Assembly: GCF_007004765.1 (NCBI RefSeq) | Contig: NZ_VIKR01000001.1 | Coordinates: forward strand, 248,001 to 312,000 | Length of the DNA: 64,000 bases | DNA from: Aliikangiella marina | GTDB lineage: Bacteria; Pseudomonadota; Gammaproteobacteria; Enterobacterales; Kangiellaceae | Direction of reading: 5' to 3' | In this document: positions 26,519 through 36,497 of the stretch, piece by piece | Numbering within the stretch: the stretch's first letter is position 1 | Layout of the letters: every line of letters begins with the position of its first letter | Notes under the pieces: model-generated | Seen by the model: the letters and a program-made list of their open reading frames with translations, nothing else | What the model was told of the DNA's origin: nothing | Database searches by the model: none | Position numbers and translations under genes: made by a program

Positions 26519-27754
26519 ATGGAATGGTGGAATAGCTTCTGGAATAGTCTTAGTAGCGAAACCCTATTATTACTACTGATTCCGGTGATTAGTGCTTTTG
26601 TTGGCTATATCACCAATTATTTAGCAGTGAAAATGATGTTTTACCCACTGGAATTTGTGGGCATTAAGCCAATCTTCGGCTGGCAGGGACTGATCCCAGC
26701 AAAACGCAAGGAAATGGCCGAAATCGAGGTTGAACTGGTATTAGGCAAACTCTTAAGTGTTGAAGAGATAGCGGGAAGGCTCTCACCAGAAGAAATCCAC
26801 AAGGCAATCGAGCGGCGCTTAAAGCAAGTGCTCAAACGGATAGTTAACGATGTGATGGAAAAGTCTGCACCGACGGTTTGGGCAGCTTTACCCATTCAAG
26901 GCAAAAATTTGGTCTATGAACGCATCGAAGAAGACATTCCGAACGTGGTGACGAAAATGGTTGAAGATTTCCAATATAATGTGTCGGAAATCATCGATAT
27001 TCGCGAGTTAGTGGTGAGTCACCTCGTCGCTAACCCAGATCTTATCAACGAAATCTTCTTGAAATCTGGCGCCAAAGAATTCCCCTTTATAGAGCGCTCG
27101 GGTTTATATTTTGGCTTTTTGTTTGGTATTCCGACGGCAATACTTTGGCACCTGTTTCCGCTTTGGTGGATTCTGCCGCTGGGCGGCCTTATCGTGGGTT
27201 ATGCGACAAATTGGATAGCCATCAAAATTATCTTTGAACCAAAACGTCCGGTAAAATTTCTTTGGATGACCATTCAAGGTATGTTCTTAAAGCGCCAGAA
27301 AGAAGTCTCGAGAGTTTACTCGGACATCATCGAAGAGCGCTTGTTATCCTCTAAAAATATTACAAACGCTGTTTTAAAAGGACCTGGCTCTGACAAACTT
27401 CTCGAGTTAATCGAGTTACATGTTAATGATGCGATTGAGCGCTACATTTCAATTGCCCAACCTTATTTTGCCCTCGGCGTCGGCACCGAAAATTACTATA
27501 AAATGAAAAAGATGGCGATTGAGCGACTTTTTAAAGATTCTGAAAAATATTTGAATTACGCTAATCAGTACGCCACTGGGGCCCTTCGTGTTGCTGATGA
27601 TCTCTGTGAAAAAATGGAAGCATTAACGCCAGAGGAATTTGAAGGCGTTTTACGACCAGCTTACCAGCAAGACGAGTGGAAGCTAATCTTAGTTGGGGCG
27701 CTGTTAGGAATGGGAGCGGGTTTTATGCAGCTCTACTTTGTGTTTGGTGGTTAG
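26519..27754 (+). CDS. DUF445 family membrane protein
   Basis: 411 residues from ATG 26519 (TAGGTG upstream; earlier in-frame ATGs give a non-conserved leader). Three hydrophobic regions: ~18-45, ~195-240 and the last ~20 residues. Two internal copies of one motif are seen, GYITNYLAVKMMFYP near the N-terminus and GYATNWIAIKIIFEP in the middle, so the protein contains an internal duplication of membrane hairpin plus cytoplasmic segment. DUF445/YheB-type proteins are of unknown function. Divergent from the patatin gene, with which it may share a promoter region. Confidence 0.88.
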   Translation: MEWWNSFWNSLSSETLLLLLIPVISAFVGYITNYLAVKMMFYPLEFVGIKPIFGWQGLIPAKRKEMAEIEVELVLGKLLSVEEIAGRLSPEEIHKAIERRLKQVLKRIVNDVMEKSAPTVWAALPIQGKNLVYERIEEDIPNVVTKMVEDFQYNVSEIIDIRELVVSHLVANPDLINEIFLKSGAKEFPFIERSGLYFGFLFGIPTAILWHLFPLWWILPLGGLIVGYATNWIAIKIIFEPKRPVKFLWMTIQGMFLKRQKEVSRVYSDIIEERLLSSKNITNAVLKGPGSDKLLELIELHVNDAIERYISIAQPYFALGVGTENYYKMKKMAIERLFKDSEKYLNYANQYATGALRVADDLCEKMEALTPEEFEGVLRPAYQQDEWKLILVGALLGMGAGFMQLYFVFGG

Positions 27755-27828
27755 CACTTCCTGCCTGTCAATCCCTTAGTGCCTATCTGTATTTGGGGCC
27801 TGAGTTTCATTTGGTGTATAGTAACAAT

Positions 27829-27853
27829 AAGAGCTCAATTGAAAGCTCTTTAT
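27829..27853 (+). terminator. Possible terminator after DUF445 gene
   Basis: AAGAGCT pairs with AGCTCTT around an 8-base loop, followed by TAT. Weak T tract. Confidence 0.4.
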
Positions 27854-27984
27854 CTCGTATTGGTTGTTTAATACTTGTTTACAGAAAGTAATGTCTAGTC
27901 CGCAGTGATGTTTATCATGTGCTTTACTAGCATTAAGACGAACTTTTCAATTGAATTGGTGCAGCAAGGAACGATCTAAAAAGA

Positions 27985-28611
27985 ATGAAAACCGCAGAGC
28001 GTATACTGTTAGTCTCTCTTGAACTTTTCAACCATCATGGCGAAGCCAACGTGAGTTCGGTGGATATCGCCAATGAACTCGACATCAGTCCTGGCAATTT
28101 GTATTACCACTTCAAAGGCAAGGAAATCATTATTGCGGCTTTGTTTGAAATGTATGAAGCGAAAATGAATAAAGCACTTCACGCATCAACAGAAAGTGAA
28201 TTGTCTTTAGAAGAATTTTTCTACTATCTTTATTTAATTTTTGAGATTTCTCACACGTTTCGTTTTCTTTATCGAAACCCTGCTGAGCTTGCTGAAAAGT
28301 ATCCACCCATTGCTAAGGGCTTTCGTAAAACCTTAGTCACTAAAGAGAAAGTATTTAGCGCTTGTTTAAACAACTTTAGACAATCGAGCCACCTCAAAGC
28401 AAGTGATAAGCAAATTCATAATTTAGTGGAACTAATGGGATTAATTGGTACCCAGATGCTCAATTATCGACTATTAAAAAATATTGATCCAAGCGATGGT
28501 GAATATATTTATCAGTCGATCACGACCATCTTGTTTGCTCTAGCTCCTTATATGCAGATTAAAGAGCAAGAGTTTGAAAGTTTGGCGCAATCAATATTAA
28601 GCTTGTCCTAA
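27985..28611 (+). CDS. TetR/AcrR family transcriptional regulator
   Basis: 208 residues. The N-terminal helix-turn-helix reads VSSVDIANELDISPGNLYYH (~24-43), the standard TetR recognition helix ending in YYHF. The C-terminal domain is helical with aromatic residues (FFYYLYLIFEISHTFRFLY), similar to the DUF6 5-type TetR regulators found near lipid genes. It lies 33 bp upstream of the wax ester synthase gene in the same direction, so it probably controls that gene and itself, with an acyl-CoA or fatty acid as a plausible ligand. The ligand is inference. Confidence 0.88.
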   Translation: MKTAERILLVSLELFNHHGEANVSSVDIANELDISPGNLYYHFKGKEIIIAALFEMYEAKMNKALHASTESELSLEEFFYYLYLIFEISHTFRFLYRNPAELAEKYPPIAKGFRKTLVTKEKVFSACLNNFRQSSHLKASDKQIHNLVELMGLIGTQMLNYRLLKNIDPSDGEYIYQSITTILFALAPYMQIKEQEFESLAQSILSLS

Positions 28612-28644
28612 TAATAATGAGGATCTTATAAAGGGAACGTTGGC

Positions 28645-30111
28645 ATGACAAAAAAAATCACCTTTTTAGATAAAGCGTTTTGGATAACAGAGAGCGATGA
28701 TAATCCCAAACACGTTGCCAGCTTACAAATTTTACAATTGCCGCGTCGCGCAGGTGAGCATTATGTAAAGGATTTAGTCGATGAACTGCGCGAGTATAAA
28801 ACCGGTGTTGCGCCGTTTAACTGTGTGGTTAAACAATTTCTAGGGTACCCGACCCAACTTAAAAAAATTGATATTTTGAATATGCAATATCACATTCAAT
28901 TTCATCAATTAAAAGATATTGGTAACCGTCAATCATTGCACAAACTCGTTGCAAAACTTCATGAGCCGCGTTTGGACAAAGACAAACCGCTCTGGCAGTT
29001 TCATGTTATTGAAAGCTTAGAGGGTGATGAGTTTGCGATTTATATTAAAATTCATCATATGCTAGGTGATGGGGCAACTTTAGTTAAATGGTTCCAAGCT
29101 GCGTATCACGATAAAATCAGCAAAGATGAATTTGTACCCATCTGGGAAAAACCACATCCCAAGCGACCGAAAAGACCTTCAAAGCCATTAATGACGTCTC
29201 TACTGGCAATCGGTGAGTTTTTTCTGGTGGTCAAAGATTTTTTCTGGGTGTTGATGCGGATCTTATTCAAGATTATTCGATTCAATACTCACTACATGCC
29301 GATTCCATTCACCGGCACTAAAACGGTATTAACTGGGCAAGTTAAACGCGGTAGAGTCGTATCGACGGTTGATTTGCCTTTTGACCGAGTCAAGGCGCTC
29401 TCAAAAAGATTGCGTGCATCAGTTAATGAAGTTTTGTTGTGTAGTTTTGATATTGGCGTTCATCGCTTTCTCAAAGAATATGGCCAATCCTTTGATAAAG
29501 CCTTGTTTACCAATGTGCCCATTAATCTTCGTCGTAAAGGAGATGATTCATCGGGCAATAAAATTGCCATTGTGCCCGTGGAGTTAGCACACGGAGAAAA
29601 AGATCCTTACTTACGGTTACGTCAAATCATCGAAAATCATCGGGTGGTTATTCGAGCGGCTAAACGTGCACGCCCTGCGGCGTTTAGTTATTACACCATT
29701 TTTATCCAATCCGTTGCCTTGGTTTATGAGCTTTTACGTTTATCTAACATTGTTCATCCAATTGCTAATATTTTAATTTCAAACATGCCGGGGCCTAAAG
29801 AGACGCGTTACTTCAAAGATTGTAAGTTAGTCGCGGTGTATCCCATTTCAACCATAACACCGGGTGGCGGAGTTAATATTACCTTGTTGACTTGTGGTGA
29901 TACCGCAAACGTCGGTTTGGTGTGCTGTGACAAAGATATTAAATCGCTTGAACCTTTAGCCGAATATTTTAAAGAGTCATTTGAATTGCTAGAGCGATCG
30001 ATCGATGATCAAACCGTGAGCATTGATGACATAGGCGAAAACGTTAAGCAGGTCGGTCATTCCGTCGTAGAGCTTGGTCACTATGTTTCTGAGGAAGACA
30101 TGCATGCTTAG
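28645..30111 (+). CDS. Wax ester synthase/diacylglycerol acyltransferase (WS/DGAT)
   Basis: 488 residues, close to the ~460-aa bacterial family. The active-site motif HHxxxDG is present as HHMLGDG (~residues 137-143), with the usual N-terminal FLDKAFWITES and downstream NVPINLRRKGD and SNMPGPKE blocks. These enzymes esterify acyl-CoA with fatty alcohol or diacylglycerol at the membrane to make storage lipid. The sequence has an additional basic and hydrophobic stretch (~175-220, PKRPKRPSKP then FFLVVKDFFWVLMRILFKII) that may anchor it to membrane. Follows a TetR regulator by 33 bp. Confidence 0.92.
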   Translation: MTKKITFLDKAFWITESDDNPKHVASLQILQLPRRAGEHYVKDLVDELREYKTGVAPFNCVVKQFLGYPTQLKKIDILNMQYHIQFHQLKDIGNRQSLHKLVAKLHEPRLDKDKPLWQFHVIESLEGDEFAIYIKIHHMLGDGATLVKWFQAAYHDKISKDEFVPIWEKPHPKRPKRPSKPLMTSLLAIGEFFLVVKDFFWVLMRILFKIIRFNTHYMPIPFTGTKTVLTGQVKRGRVVSTVDLPFDRVKALSKRLRASVNEVLLCSFDIGVHRFLKEYGQSFDKALFTNVPINLRRKGDDSSGNKIAIVPVELAHGEKDPYLRLRQIIENHRVVIRAAKRARPAAFSYYTIFIQSVALVYELLRLSNIVHPIANILISNMPGPKETRYFKDCKLVAVYPISTITPGGGVNITLLTCGDTANVGLVCCDKDIKSLEPLAEYFKESFELLERSIDDQTVSIDDIGENVKQVGHSVVELGHYVSEEDMHA

Positions 30112-30153
30112 ACGCGTTCAATTGGTAGCGAATTCGATAGCCAACGTTAATAT

Positions 30154-30921
30154 TTAATCGTTAAAAATAAAATAGACCTTGCCATTCTCAATGCTGACCC
30201 TTTTGCCATGGTCAGCAAATAGATTTTCTTCAAAATCATTGTCATCGAGAATATAACGATAGTCGGGGGAGGCAAGTAATTTACCCACCATTTTTTCGAT
30301 GGTTGGTGTATGATAGTCAATAACTTTTTGCTTACTACCTGACGTGTAAATCATTAGGTACTGAGCGGCAGCACTTAGCTTGGTTCCACCTAGGAGTACT
30401 TGGGTGGAAGTTAAAGTTAAGTTGACTAATGATTTAACTGCTCCAGGAATTAACGCCGATAACAATGAAGTCGTGTCTTTCATTATCGAATACTTATCGG
30501 ATATTAAATTTAACTGTGTTATCGATACATCTTTAACTCCAATTGCGCGACTTGCTTTGTGAAATTCAAGACCGGACTCAACAGTAATTTGAAGATGAGT
30601 GTTATAGATTAATTTGTTTTTAACATCCACACTGAAATTACAAAGTAACTCGGCGTGAATACAATCTTTTTCTTTATCAACGTGAAATGAGACTTGCAAA
30701 AGCGTGAGTTCGCCATCGCCACCTGGGGTGGGAATTTCAAACGTTATTGGTAAATTTTCATTAATGAGTTGATTAACTTCGACTGTATCGATCGACTCCC
30801 TTTTTAATAAACCCAACCTAATCGCCAGGCGCGCGAAAAATAATTTCCAGCGCATACTTTTTGGCTTCACATCTGTGCTCAAAGAATTCTCGGTATCTTC
30901 CGTGTCTTGAGGATTTGTCAT
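30154..30921 (-). CDS. Conserved hypothetical protein, possible lipid-binding (DUF1439-like) fold
   Basis: 255 residues without signal peptide. An acidic N-terminus and an amphipathic Arg/Leu-rich helix (WKLFFARLAIRLGLLK, ~25-40) precede a strand-rich region in which an NQLINENLPITFEIP segment resembles the start of DUF1439/YceB proteins; the likeness is weak. It is convergent with the WS/DGAT gene and divergent from HMG-CoA reductase. A role at membranes is suggested by the amphipathic helix only. No firm family. Confidence 0.55.
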   Translation of the reverse strand: MTNPQDTEDTENSLSTDVKPKSMRWKLFFARLAIRLGLLKRESIDTVEVNQLINENLPITFEIPTPGGDGELTLLQVSFHVDKEKDCIHAELLCNFSVDVKNKLIYNTHLQITVESGLEFHKASRAIGVKDVSITQLNLISDKYSIMKDTTSLLSALIPGAVKSLVNLTLTSTQVLLGGTKLSAAAQYLMIYTSGSKQKVIDYHTPTIEKMVGKLLASPDYRYILDDNDFEENLFADHGKRVSIENGKVYFIFND

Positions 30922-31059
30922 ACTTTTATTCTGAATATGTTATTAATCATTCCCATATAAGTGGCAAATATATGAGTTATATTGAAACTTTGATTGTATT
31001 TTGTAATTATTTAAGTCTATTATTTCCCATAATATAGCAATTAAAGGACGCTCTGTACT

Positions 31060-32613
31060 ATGTTTATTCCAAAAATACTATTAAGGCAGTTGTACACCCG
31101 CGGAAGCTTAAATTCGACGGATAATGGATTTTGCTTTATGCTCAGAAACCGGTTGAAAGATGCCACATTGGAGTCCATCAAGAGCATCACGCTCAACGGT
31201 AAAGACATTCCAGAGTCGAGTATCCAACTTAAAGTCGGTAAGGCCGATCCTATCTCAATAGCCGAACTCAATGATGGTGCCAACATAGACTTTCCTCTCA
31301 GAGCCAATATCAAAGTAACCGTAGAACATTCCGAAGAACTGGGTGCAGAAAAACAAACACTAGGCATTAACTTTAAAGCTGCACCTTTTGGTAAATTGAA
31401 GTTTGATGTGGAAGATGTCTTAACTTCTGGCGATTCAAGTCACGCTAAAATTCCTCGCGATCTCGAAGATGACTATTGTGAAGAGATCATACAGGCGCGA
31501 CAAAAATTCTTTGAAGAATTCCACGGCGGAAAAGTCAACCATATTAATCACTATTCCATCGACCCTCATGACCTTGCTGGTAATGTTGAAAGTTTTATCG
31601 GTGTTGCACAGGTACCTATCGGACTCGCCGGTCCAGTGCATATCGAGGGTGAGCATGCTAACGGTGAGTTTATGATTCCACTAGCCACCACAGAAGGTAC
31701 GCTTGTCGCTTCATACAATCGTGGTATGAAATTACTGAATATGAGTGGAGGGGTTAAATCGACGGTGATTGGTGATGCAATGCAGCGTGCACCTGTGTTT
31801 GTATTTAACAACGCCAGGGAAGCAAGAGAGTTTGTTAAGTGGGTTAATGCTAACTTTGAAACGATCAAACAAGAGGCCGAAGCAACTTCGACCGTTGCAG
31901 ATTTATTTTATGTTGACCATTACTTATCCAATAAATTTGCGTTCTTACGTTTCAACTACCGGACCGGTGATGCTGCAGGGCAAAATATGGTTGGGCGAGC
32001 AACATTTGCTGCGTGCGGTTGGATCCTTGAGCATTACGAAAAGAAAGAATTAATTAAGAACTTCTTCCTCGAGTCAAACTTTGCAACGGATAAGAAAGCA
32101 TCGCAGATTAATATCATGCGAACGCGCGGCAAGCGAGTCGTAGCCGAAGCGACCATTAAACGCGAACATCTATTGCAGGTAATGCGCGTAGATCCAAAGC
32201 AAATCGACTACCACGGCCGAGTAGCTGCCGTTGGTTCTTTCCTGTCGGGAGTAAATAACACCGGTCTACATTCTCCGAACGGTATCACTGCCATGTTTAT
32301 TGCAACCGGGCAAGATGTTGCCAACGTTTCAGAGTCATCTGCAGCGATTCTTTATTCGGAATTGACCGATGAAGGCGATTTGTATTTATCGATTACCATC
32401 CCGTCTCTGATTATTGCAACCTATGGTGGCGGAACAGGCATCGGCACACAGAAAGAATGTTTAGAGTTGATGGATTGTTACGGTAGAGATAAAGCGCACA
32501 AATTTGCGGAAATTGTCGCTGCGGTCGTTTTAGCTGGTGAGATTTCCCTAGCGTCGGCAATTTCTTCGTCGGATTGGGTTTCTTCCCATGAACAATATGG
32601 AAGAAATCGTTAA
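31060..32613 (+). CDS. Hydroxymethylglutaryl-CoA reductase, class I type, with extra N-terminal domain
   Basis: 517 residues. Reduces HMG-CoA to mevalonate with NADPH, the committed step of the mevalonate route. All four catalytic positions of class I enzymes are seen: Glu in LATTEGTLVAS (residue 212), Lys in ATDKKASQINI (~350), Asp in TGQDVANV (~430) and His in SSHEQYGRN near the C-terminus. DAAGQNMVG and GGGTGIGTQ complete the cofactor site. The catalytic part begins only at ~130; the first ~125 residues (ITLNGKDIPESSIQLKVG, strand-rich, no membrane helix) are not part of the archaeal or eukaryotic enzyme as I know it. Stands alone, AAAGGA 10 bases upstream. Confidence 0.92.
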   Translation: MFIPKILLRQLYTRGSLNSTDNGFCFMLRNRLKDATLESIKSITLNGKDIPESSIQLKVGKADPISIAELNDGANIDFPLRANIKVTVEHSEELGAEKQTLGINFKAAPFGKLKFDVEDVLTSGDSSHAKIPRDLEDDYCEEIIQARQKFFEEFHGGKVNHINHYSIDPHDLAGNVESFIGVAQVPIGLAGPVHIEGEHANGEFMIPLATTEGTLVASYNRGMKLLNMSGGVKSTVIGDAMQRAPVFVFNNAREAREFVKWVNANFETIKQEAEATSTVADLFYVDHYLSNKFAFLRFNYRTGDAAGQNMVGRATFAACGWILEHYEKKELIKNFFLESNFATDKKASQINIMRTRGKRVVAEATIKREHLLQVMRVDPKQIDYHGRVAAVGSFLSGVNNTGLHSPNGITAMFIATGQDVANVSESSAAILYSELTDEGDLYLSITIPSLIIATYGGGTGIGTQKECLELMDCYGRDKAHKFAEIVAAVVLAGEISLASAISSSDWVSSHEQYGRNR

Positions 32614-32639
32614 ACTTTAACAACAGATCTAACGCCATA

Positions 32640-32668
32640 AAAAATGGCGCTTTTGCGCCATTTTTATT
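32640..32668. terminator. Bidirectional terminator between HMG-CoA reductase and lpxH
   Basis: Perfect 11-bp stem AAAAATGGCGC/GCGCCATTTTT with loop TTTT. The A/T-rich stem ends serve both convergent genes. Confidence 0.92.
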
Positions 32669-32683
32669 TCAGACCATTGTAAA

Positions 32684-33415
32684 TTATTCTGTACCAAAGT
32701 AGTGACTGGAAAACTCTCCATCTTTGAGCGCTAAATATTGACCTTCTTCGCGCCAATCACTCAAAACAATTCGTAAGTGTTGATCGGTGATTTCTTTAAG
32801 TTGGTGAGTATCTGGACGATGTGTATGGCCGTGAATTAACCAGTCGCAGTGATTGGATTTTGCTGCATCTAAGACGGCTTGTTGGTTCACATCCATTATT
32901 TCTGCGGCTTTTTCTTGCATAGCGCTTTTACTCTGCTCACGCAAAGACGCTGCAAAAGCCAACCTCGCGTCGACCGGTTGAGATAAAAACTCTGCTTGCC
33001 ACTGTGGACTTCTTACCATTTGACGGAGTTGCATATAAGCGACATCGTCGGTGCAAAGCGAGTCACCATGCATCAAGCAGATACTTTTATCAAACCATGT
33101 GAAATTGTAGGGTTCATCGAGCAATTGAGCCCCGCAACTTTCAGCAAAAACATTGCCGATTAAAAAGTCACGATTGCCATGACCAATAAATAGCTCACCG
33201 CCATTTTGAGTGTAACCTTTAAACAGGTTAATCACTTTTTCATTGAATGGCGTGTAATGATCGTCACCAACCCATAACTCAAACAAGTCACCGAGCACGT
33301 AAAGTTGATCACTCTTCGGTGCAATCTCAACCATATAGCGTTCGAGCAAATCATATAGCTTGGGTTGCGCTTCTTGCAAATGAAGATCTGAAATCAGGTG
33401 GATGACTTTATTCAT
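32684..33415 (-). CDS. lpxH: UDP-2,3-diacylglucosamine diphosphatase
   Basis: 243 residues, as in Escherichia coli (240). Cleaves UDP-2,3-diacylglucosamine to lipid X, the fourth step of lipid A synthesis, at the inner membrane's cytoplasmic face. Calcineurin-like metal motifs appear in order: SDLHL (~9), GDLFELWVGDD (~42-52), GHGNRD (~79-84), MHGDSL (~115) and IHGHTHRP (~194). ppiB lies 39 bp upstream on the same strand and cysS is divergent from it, the same trio as in enterobacteria. Confidence 0.95.
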   Translation of the reverse strand: MNKVIHLISDLHLQEAQPKLYDLLERYMVEIAPKSDQLYVLGDLFELWVGDDHYTPFNEKVINLFKGYTQNGGELFIGHGNRDFLIGNVFAESCGAQLLDEPYNFTWFDKSICLMHGDSLCTDDVAYMQLRQMVRSPQWQAEFLSQPVDARLAFAASLREQSKSAMQEKAAEIMDVNQQAVLDAAKSNHCDWLIHGHTHRPDTHQLKEITDQHLRIVLSDWREEGQYLALKDGEFSSHYFGTE

Positions 33416-33454
33416 TTTATCGGTCCTATTGGAATTGAGTTATCGCTACAATAA

Positions 33455-33946
33455 TTAGTCTCGAGTGATCTTTATGATCTCTACTGGTTCGACTGGAACA
33501 TCTTGCATGCCACTCGCAAAGCCGGTTTCCACCCCTTTTATTTGATTAACAACCGCCATACCATCGACGACTTCTCCGAATACGGCATATCCCCAACCTT
33601 GTGCTGTTTCCGCAGTAAAATTTAAAAAGTCATTATCCTTTACATTAATAAAGAATTGCGAGGTCGCTGAATGAGGGTCCATAGTGCGTGCCATCGCTAA
33701 TGTCCCCGTTTTATTTTCAAGACCGTTTTGTGACTCGCACTTGATTGGGTCGTTTGTCATTTTTCGTCCCATTTCTTTGTCGAACCCGCCGCCTTGTATC
33801 ATAAAGTTTTCAATGACACGGTGAAAAATTGTTCCGTCATAAAACCCTGCGTCGACATAGGCAAGGAAGTTTTTGACTGTTTCGGGGGCTTTTTCTTCAT
33901 TTAAAGCGACTTTGATATTGCCAAGATTAGTTTCGATGGTAACCAT
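33455..33946 (-). CDS. ppiB: Peptidylprolyl isomerase, cyclophilin type B
   Basis: 163 residues from ATG 33946, selected because AGGA lies six bases before it and the cyclophilin fold begins at [15 protein letters not shown]; an upstream in-frame ATG would add 20 unrelated residues. Active-site residues are visible: FHRVI (Arg), FMIQGGGF (Gln), [16 protein letters not shown] and the C-terminal [12 protein letters not shown]. No signal peptide, so it acts in the cytoplasm as in E. coli PpiB. Upstream of lpxH on the same transcript; divergent from cysS. Confidence 0.94.
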   Translation of the reverse strand: MVTIETNLGNIKVALNEEKAPETVKNFLAYVDAGFYDGTIFHRVIENFMIQGGGFDKEMGRKMTNDPIKCESQNGLENKTGTLAMARTMDPHSATSQFFINVKDNDFLNFTAETAQGWGYAVFGEVVDGMAVVNQIKGVETGFASGMQDVPVEPVEIIKITRD

Positions 33947-34178
33947 GTTGATTCCTGATAGTAGTGATTGGTTTTCGTCATTTAGCAAAGATCTTACCGG
34001 ATTCATTGATTTAAAGGTAGGGGGATGTTTGCGAGGTCACTTAATCGGTCTTTGATACAAACCTTTATTCCCTCAAACTATGGTTTTAAGGATGATTTAA
34101 GTGGCCAAGCACTTTATAATCCGGTCCCTCAAGCTTTATATTTATCGATTCAACGTGTTAATCAGCGAGTTTTAAACC

Positions 34179-35570
34179 ATGCTCAATATTTACAACAGTC
34201 TTTCTCAGTCTAAAGAAACCTTCAAACCGATCAAACCGGGCAAGGTGAGCATGTATGTCTGTGGTATTACGATTTACGATTATAGTCACATTGGCCATGC
34301 TCGTACCTTTGTTTCCTTTGATGTTATCGCACGCTATTTGCGCTATTCGGGTTACGACCTCACGTTTATCCGCAATATTACTGATATCGACGATAAAATT
34401 ATCGCTCGAGCGAATGAAAACAAAGAATCTATCCATGAGTTAACGGCTCGGTTTGAGAAAATCATGCATGAGGACTTTGATTCGTTGGGCATGATTAAAC
34501 CTGATATCGAGCCAAAAGCGACTGAGTCGATCAATGAGATCATTGAGATTATTCAAACCCTGATGGATAAAGGCTTTGCCTACCAAGGTGAAGACGGGGA
34601 TATTTACTATCATGTGCCTAAATTTGAAGATTACGGCAAGTTGAGTAAGCAAAATTTGGAAGCCCTGCAGGCTGGAGAGAGAGTCGGTGTTGCGTCTGAC
34701 AAAAAGAGCCCAATGGACTTTGTGCTCTGGAAAATGGCAAAACCAGAAGAGCCGAGCTGGTCATCTCCGTGGGGAGAAGGTCGACCTGGTTGGCATATTG
34801 AGTGTTCTGCTATGTCAAAAAAGTGCTTAGGTGATCACTTTGATATCCATGGCGGTGGTTCAGATCTTCAGTTTCCGCATCATGAAAACGAAATCGCGCA
34901 GTCAGAAGCGGCAAACGGATGCTGCTTTGCGAATACCTGGATTCACACAGGAATGGTTCAAGTCGACAAGGAAAAGATGTCAAAGTCATTGAACAACTTC
35001 TTTACGATTAGAGAAGTTTTGGCGCTTTATCGCTCTGAGTCTGTGCGTTACTTCATGTTATCCAGTCATTATCGCAGTCAATTAAATTATAGTGAAGAAA
35101 ACTTAAAAGCAGCTGATGCGTCATTAGAGCGATTGTACCTTTCTTTACGCGATCTTGATTTGAGTAACTTACCGGAAGTATCGACTGATAGTGATTACTT
35201 AGCAAAATTCAAGCAGGCGATGGATGATGATTTTAATACGCCAGAAGCCATGGCTGTGCTGTTTGAGCTTGCAAAAGAAATCAATCGCGCAAAATCGACT
35301 GATCTTGAGAGAGCGTTGTTACTCGCGGCTGAGCTAATCGAATTGGGTGGCGTTTTAGGTATTTTGCAACAATCGCCTGAGGCTTTCTTAAAATCATCTT
35401 CAAGCGGTGAAGACTCTGATGATTCAAGAATTGGACAGCTTATCGCAGAGCGAAATCAAGCGAGAGCCGACAAGAATTGGGCTCGTGCTGATGAAATTCG
35501 TGACCAATTGCAGGCGGAAGGTGTTGTTCTTGAAGATAAGGCTGGCGAAACCGTCTGGCGAAGAGAGTAG
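34179..35570 (+). CDS. cysS: Cysteinyl-tRNA synthetase
   Basis: 463 residues, normal for the bacterial enzyme (E. coli 461). Charges tRNA-Cys with cysteine. The class I HIGH motif is HIGHART (~37), the KMSKS loop is [11 protein letters not shown] (~265-275). Zinc ligands are the Cys of [10 protein letters not shown], the Cys in WHIECSAMS and the His/Glu of [10 protein letters not shown]. Divergent from ppiB with ~230 bp between the starts. An unremarkable housekeeping gene. Confidence 0.96.
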   Translation: MLNIYNSLSQSKETFKPIKPGKVSMYVCGITIYDYSHIGHARTFVSFDVIARYLRYSGYDLTFIRNITDIDDKIIARANENKESIHELTARFEKIMHEDFDSLGMIKPDIEPKATESINEIIEIIQTLMDKGFAYQGEDGDIYYHVPKFEDYGKLSKQNLEALQAGERVGVASDKKSPMDFVLWKMAKPEEPSWSSPWGEGRPGWHIECSAMSKKCLGDHFDIHGGGSDLQFPHHENEIAQSEAANGCCFANTWIHTGMVQVDKEKMSKSLNNFFTIREVLALYRSESVRYFMLSSHYRSQLNYSEENLKAADASLERLYLSLRDLDLSNLPEVSTDSDYLAKFKQAMDDDFNTPEAMAVLFELAKEINRAKSTDLERALLLAAELIELGGVLGILQQSPEAFLKSSSSGEDSDDSRIGQLIAERNQARADKNWARADEIRDQLQAEGVVLEDKAGETVWRRE

Positions 35571-35622
35571 CTCGATTCCACCCTTTGATCGGCTATCGTT
35601 TAACCATTATTTACTGAATTCA

Positions 35623-35647
35623 CTGGGCGGTCATAAAAGCCGCCCAG
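35623..35647 (+). terminator. Hairpin after cysS
   Basis: 8-bp GC-rich stem CTGGGCGG/CCGCCCAG with a 9-base loop; the tract after it (ACTTTAGTCT) is poor in T, so it may be a weak or Rho-assisted terminator. Confidence 0.5.
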
Positions 35648-35798
35648 ACTTTAGTCTCATATAGCGCTAAGGTCATACCAGATGCGATGTTTAAAAAAGG
35701 GATAATAGCGCGTTTTTTAAATGGGGAAGGCCTGATTTGCCAACAAAACTCCGCTATTTAATTCATTTTTGCTGTTAATTTAAGGTTTAGAAATCTAT

Positions 35799-36329
35799 AT
35801 GAGTCGCACAGAGTCTTTTTCACGAGACGATCTTATCGCCTGCGGTAAAGGCGAGCTAATTGGAACTGCATCAGAAGGCCGTCCCATCGCACGCTTACCA
35901 CTACCTAATATGCTAATGATGGACCGAATTACTGAGATCACCAATGAAGGTGGTGCTTACGGTAAAGGGCAAGTAACCGCAGAACTGGATATTAATCCTG
36001 ATTTGTGGTTTTTTGGTTGTCATTTCGAAACGGACCCTGTCATGCCTGGGTGTTTAGGCGTCGATGCACTTTGGCAATTAACCGGCTTTTTCTTATCTTG
36101 GTCAGGCTATCCAGGTAAAGGTCGAGCACTTGGTGCCGGTGAAATTAAATTTGTCGGCCAAGTACTGCCAACCGCCAAGCTCGTCAAGTATGTTGTTGAT
36201 ATTAAGAGAGTTTTGAAGAAGGGCTTAGCAATGGTTATTGCCGATGCTAAAATGCTCGTCGACGGCAGAGAGATCTACACAGCAAAAAATCTTCGGGTAG
36301 GTTTGTTTGAGTCGACCGAAGATTTTTAG
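35799..36329 (+). CDS. fabA: 3-hydroxydecanoyl-[ACP] dehydratase/isomerase
   Basis: 176 residues. Makes trans-2-decenoyl-ACP and isomerises it to cis-3, starting anaerobic-type unsaturated fatty acid synthesis. Seen: [12 protein letters not shown], the catalytic His in [21 protein letters not shown]'s first half (WFFGCHF, His ~75) and the partner Asp in GVDALWQL (~89), plus [11 protein letters not shown]. It is followed 168 bp later by fabB, with which it works. The FabA-FabB pair is confined mostly to proteobacteria. Confidence 0.95.
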   Translation: MSRTESFSRDDLIACGKGELIGTASEGRPIARLPLPNMLMMDRITEITNEGGAYGKGQVTAELDINPDLWFFGCHFETDPVMPGCLGVDALWQLTGFFLSWSGYPGKGRALGAGEIKFVGQVLPTAKLVKYVVDIKRVLKKGLAMVIADAKMLVDGREIYTAKNLRVGLFESTEDF

Positions 36330-36497
36330 GTCTAATATCGGTTAGTCACTTTTGGTTAAGTGTCTAACGGAGCAATTTTCGAAATCAAATAACATAAAAA
36401 TATTCGAGAATGATTATTATCGTGAAGCTGGTTACTGCAAATTATCCTGTGGATTCAGCTTTATTGATAAATTTTTATCCAGTTACGAGGAAAAGAA

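Noticed and set aside
27676..27891. 71-codon frame overlapping the end of the DUF445 gene
   Set aside because: Its first part is a shadow of the DUF445 3' end and no SD is present.
34025..34213. 62-codon frame between ppiB and cysS
   Set aside because: It lies in the divergent promoter region and runs into cysS; no SD.
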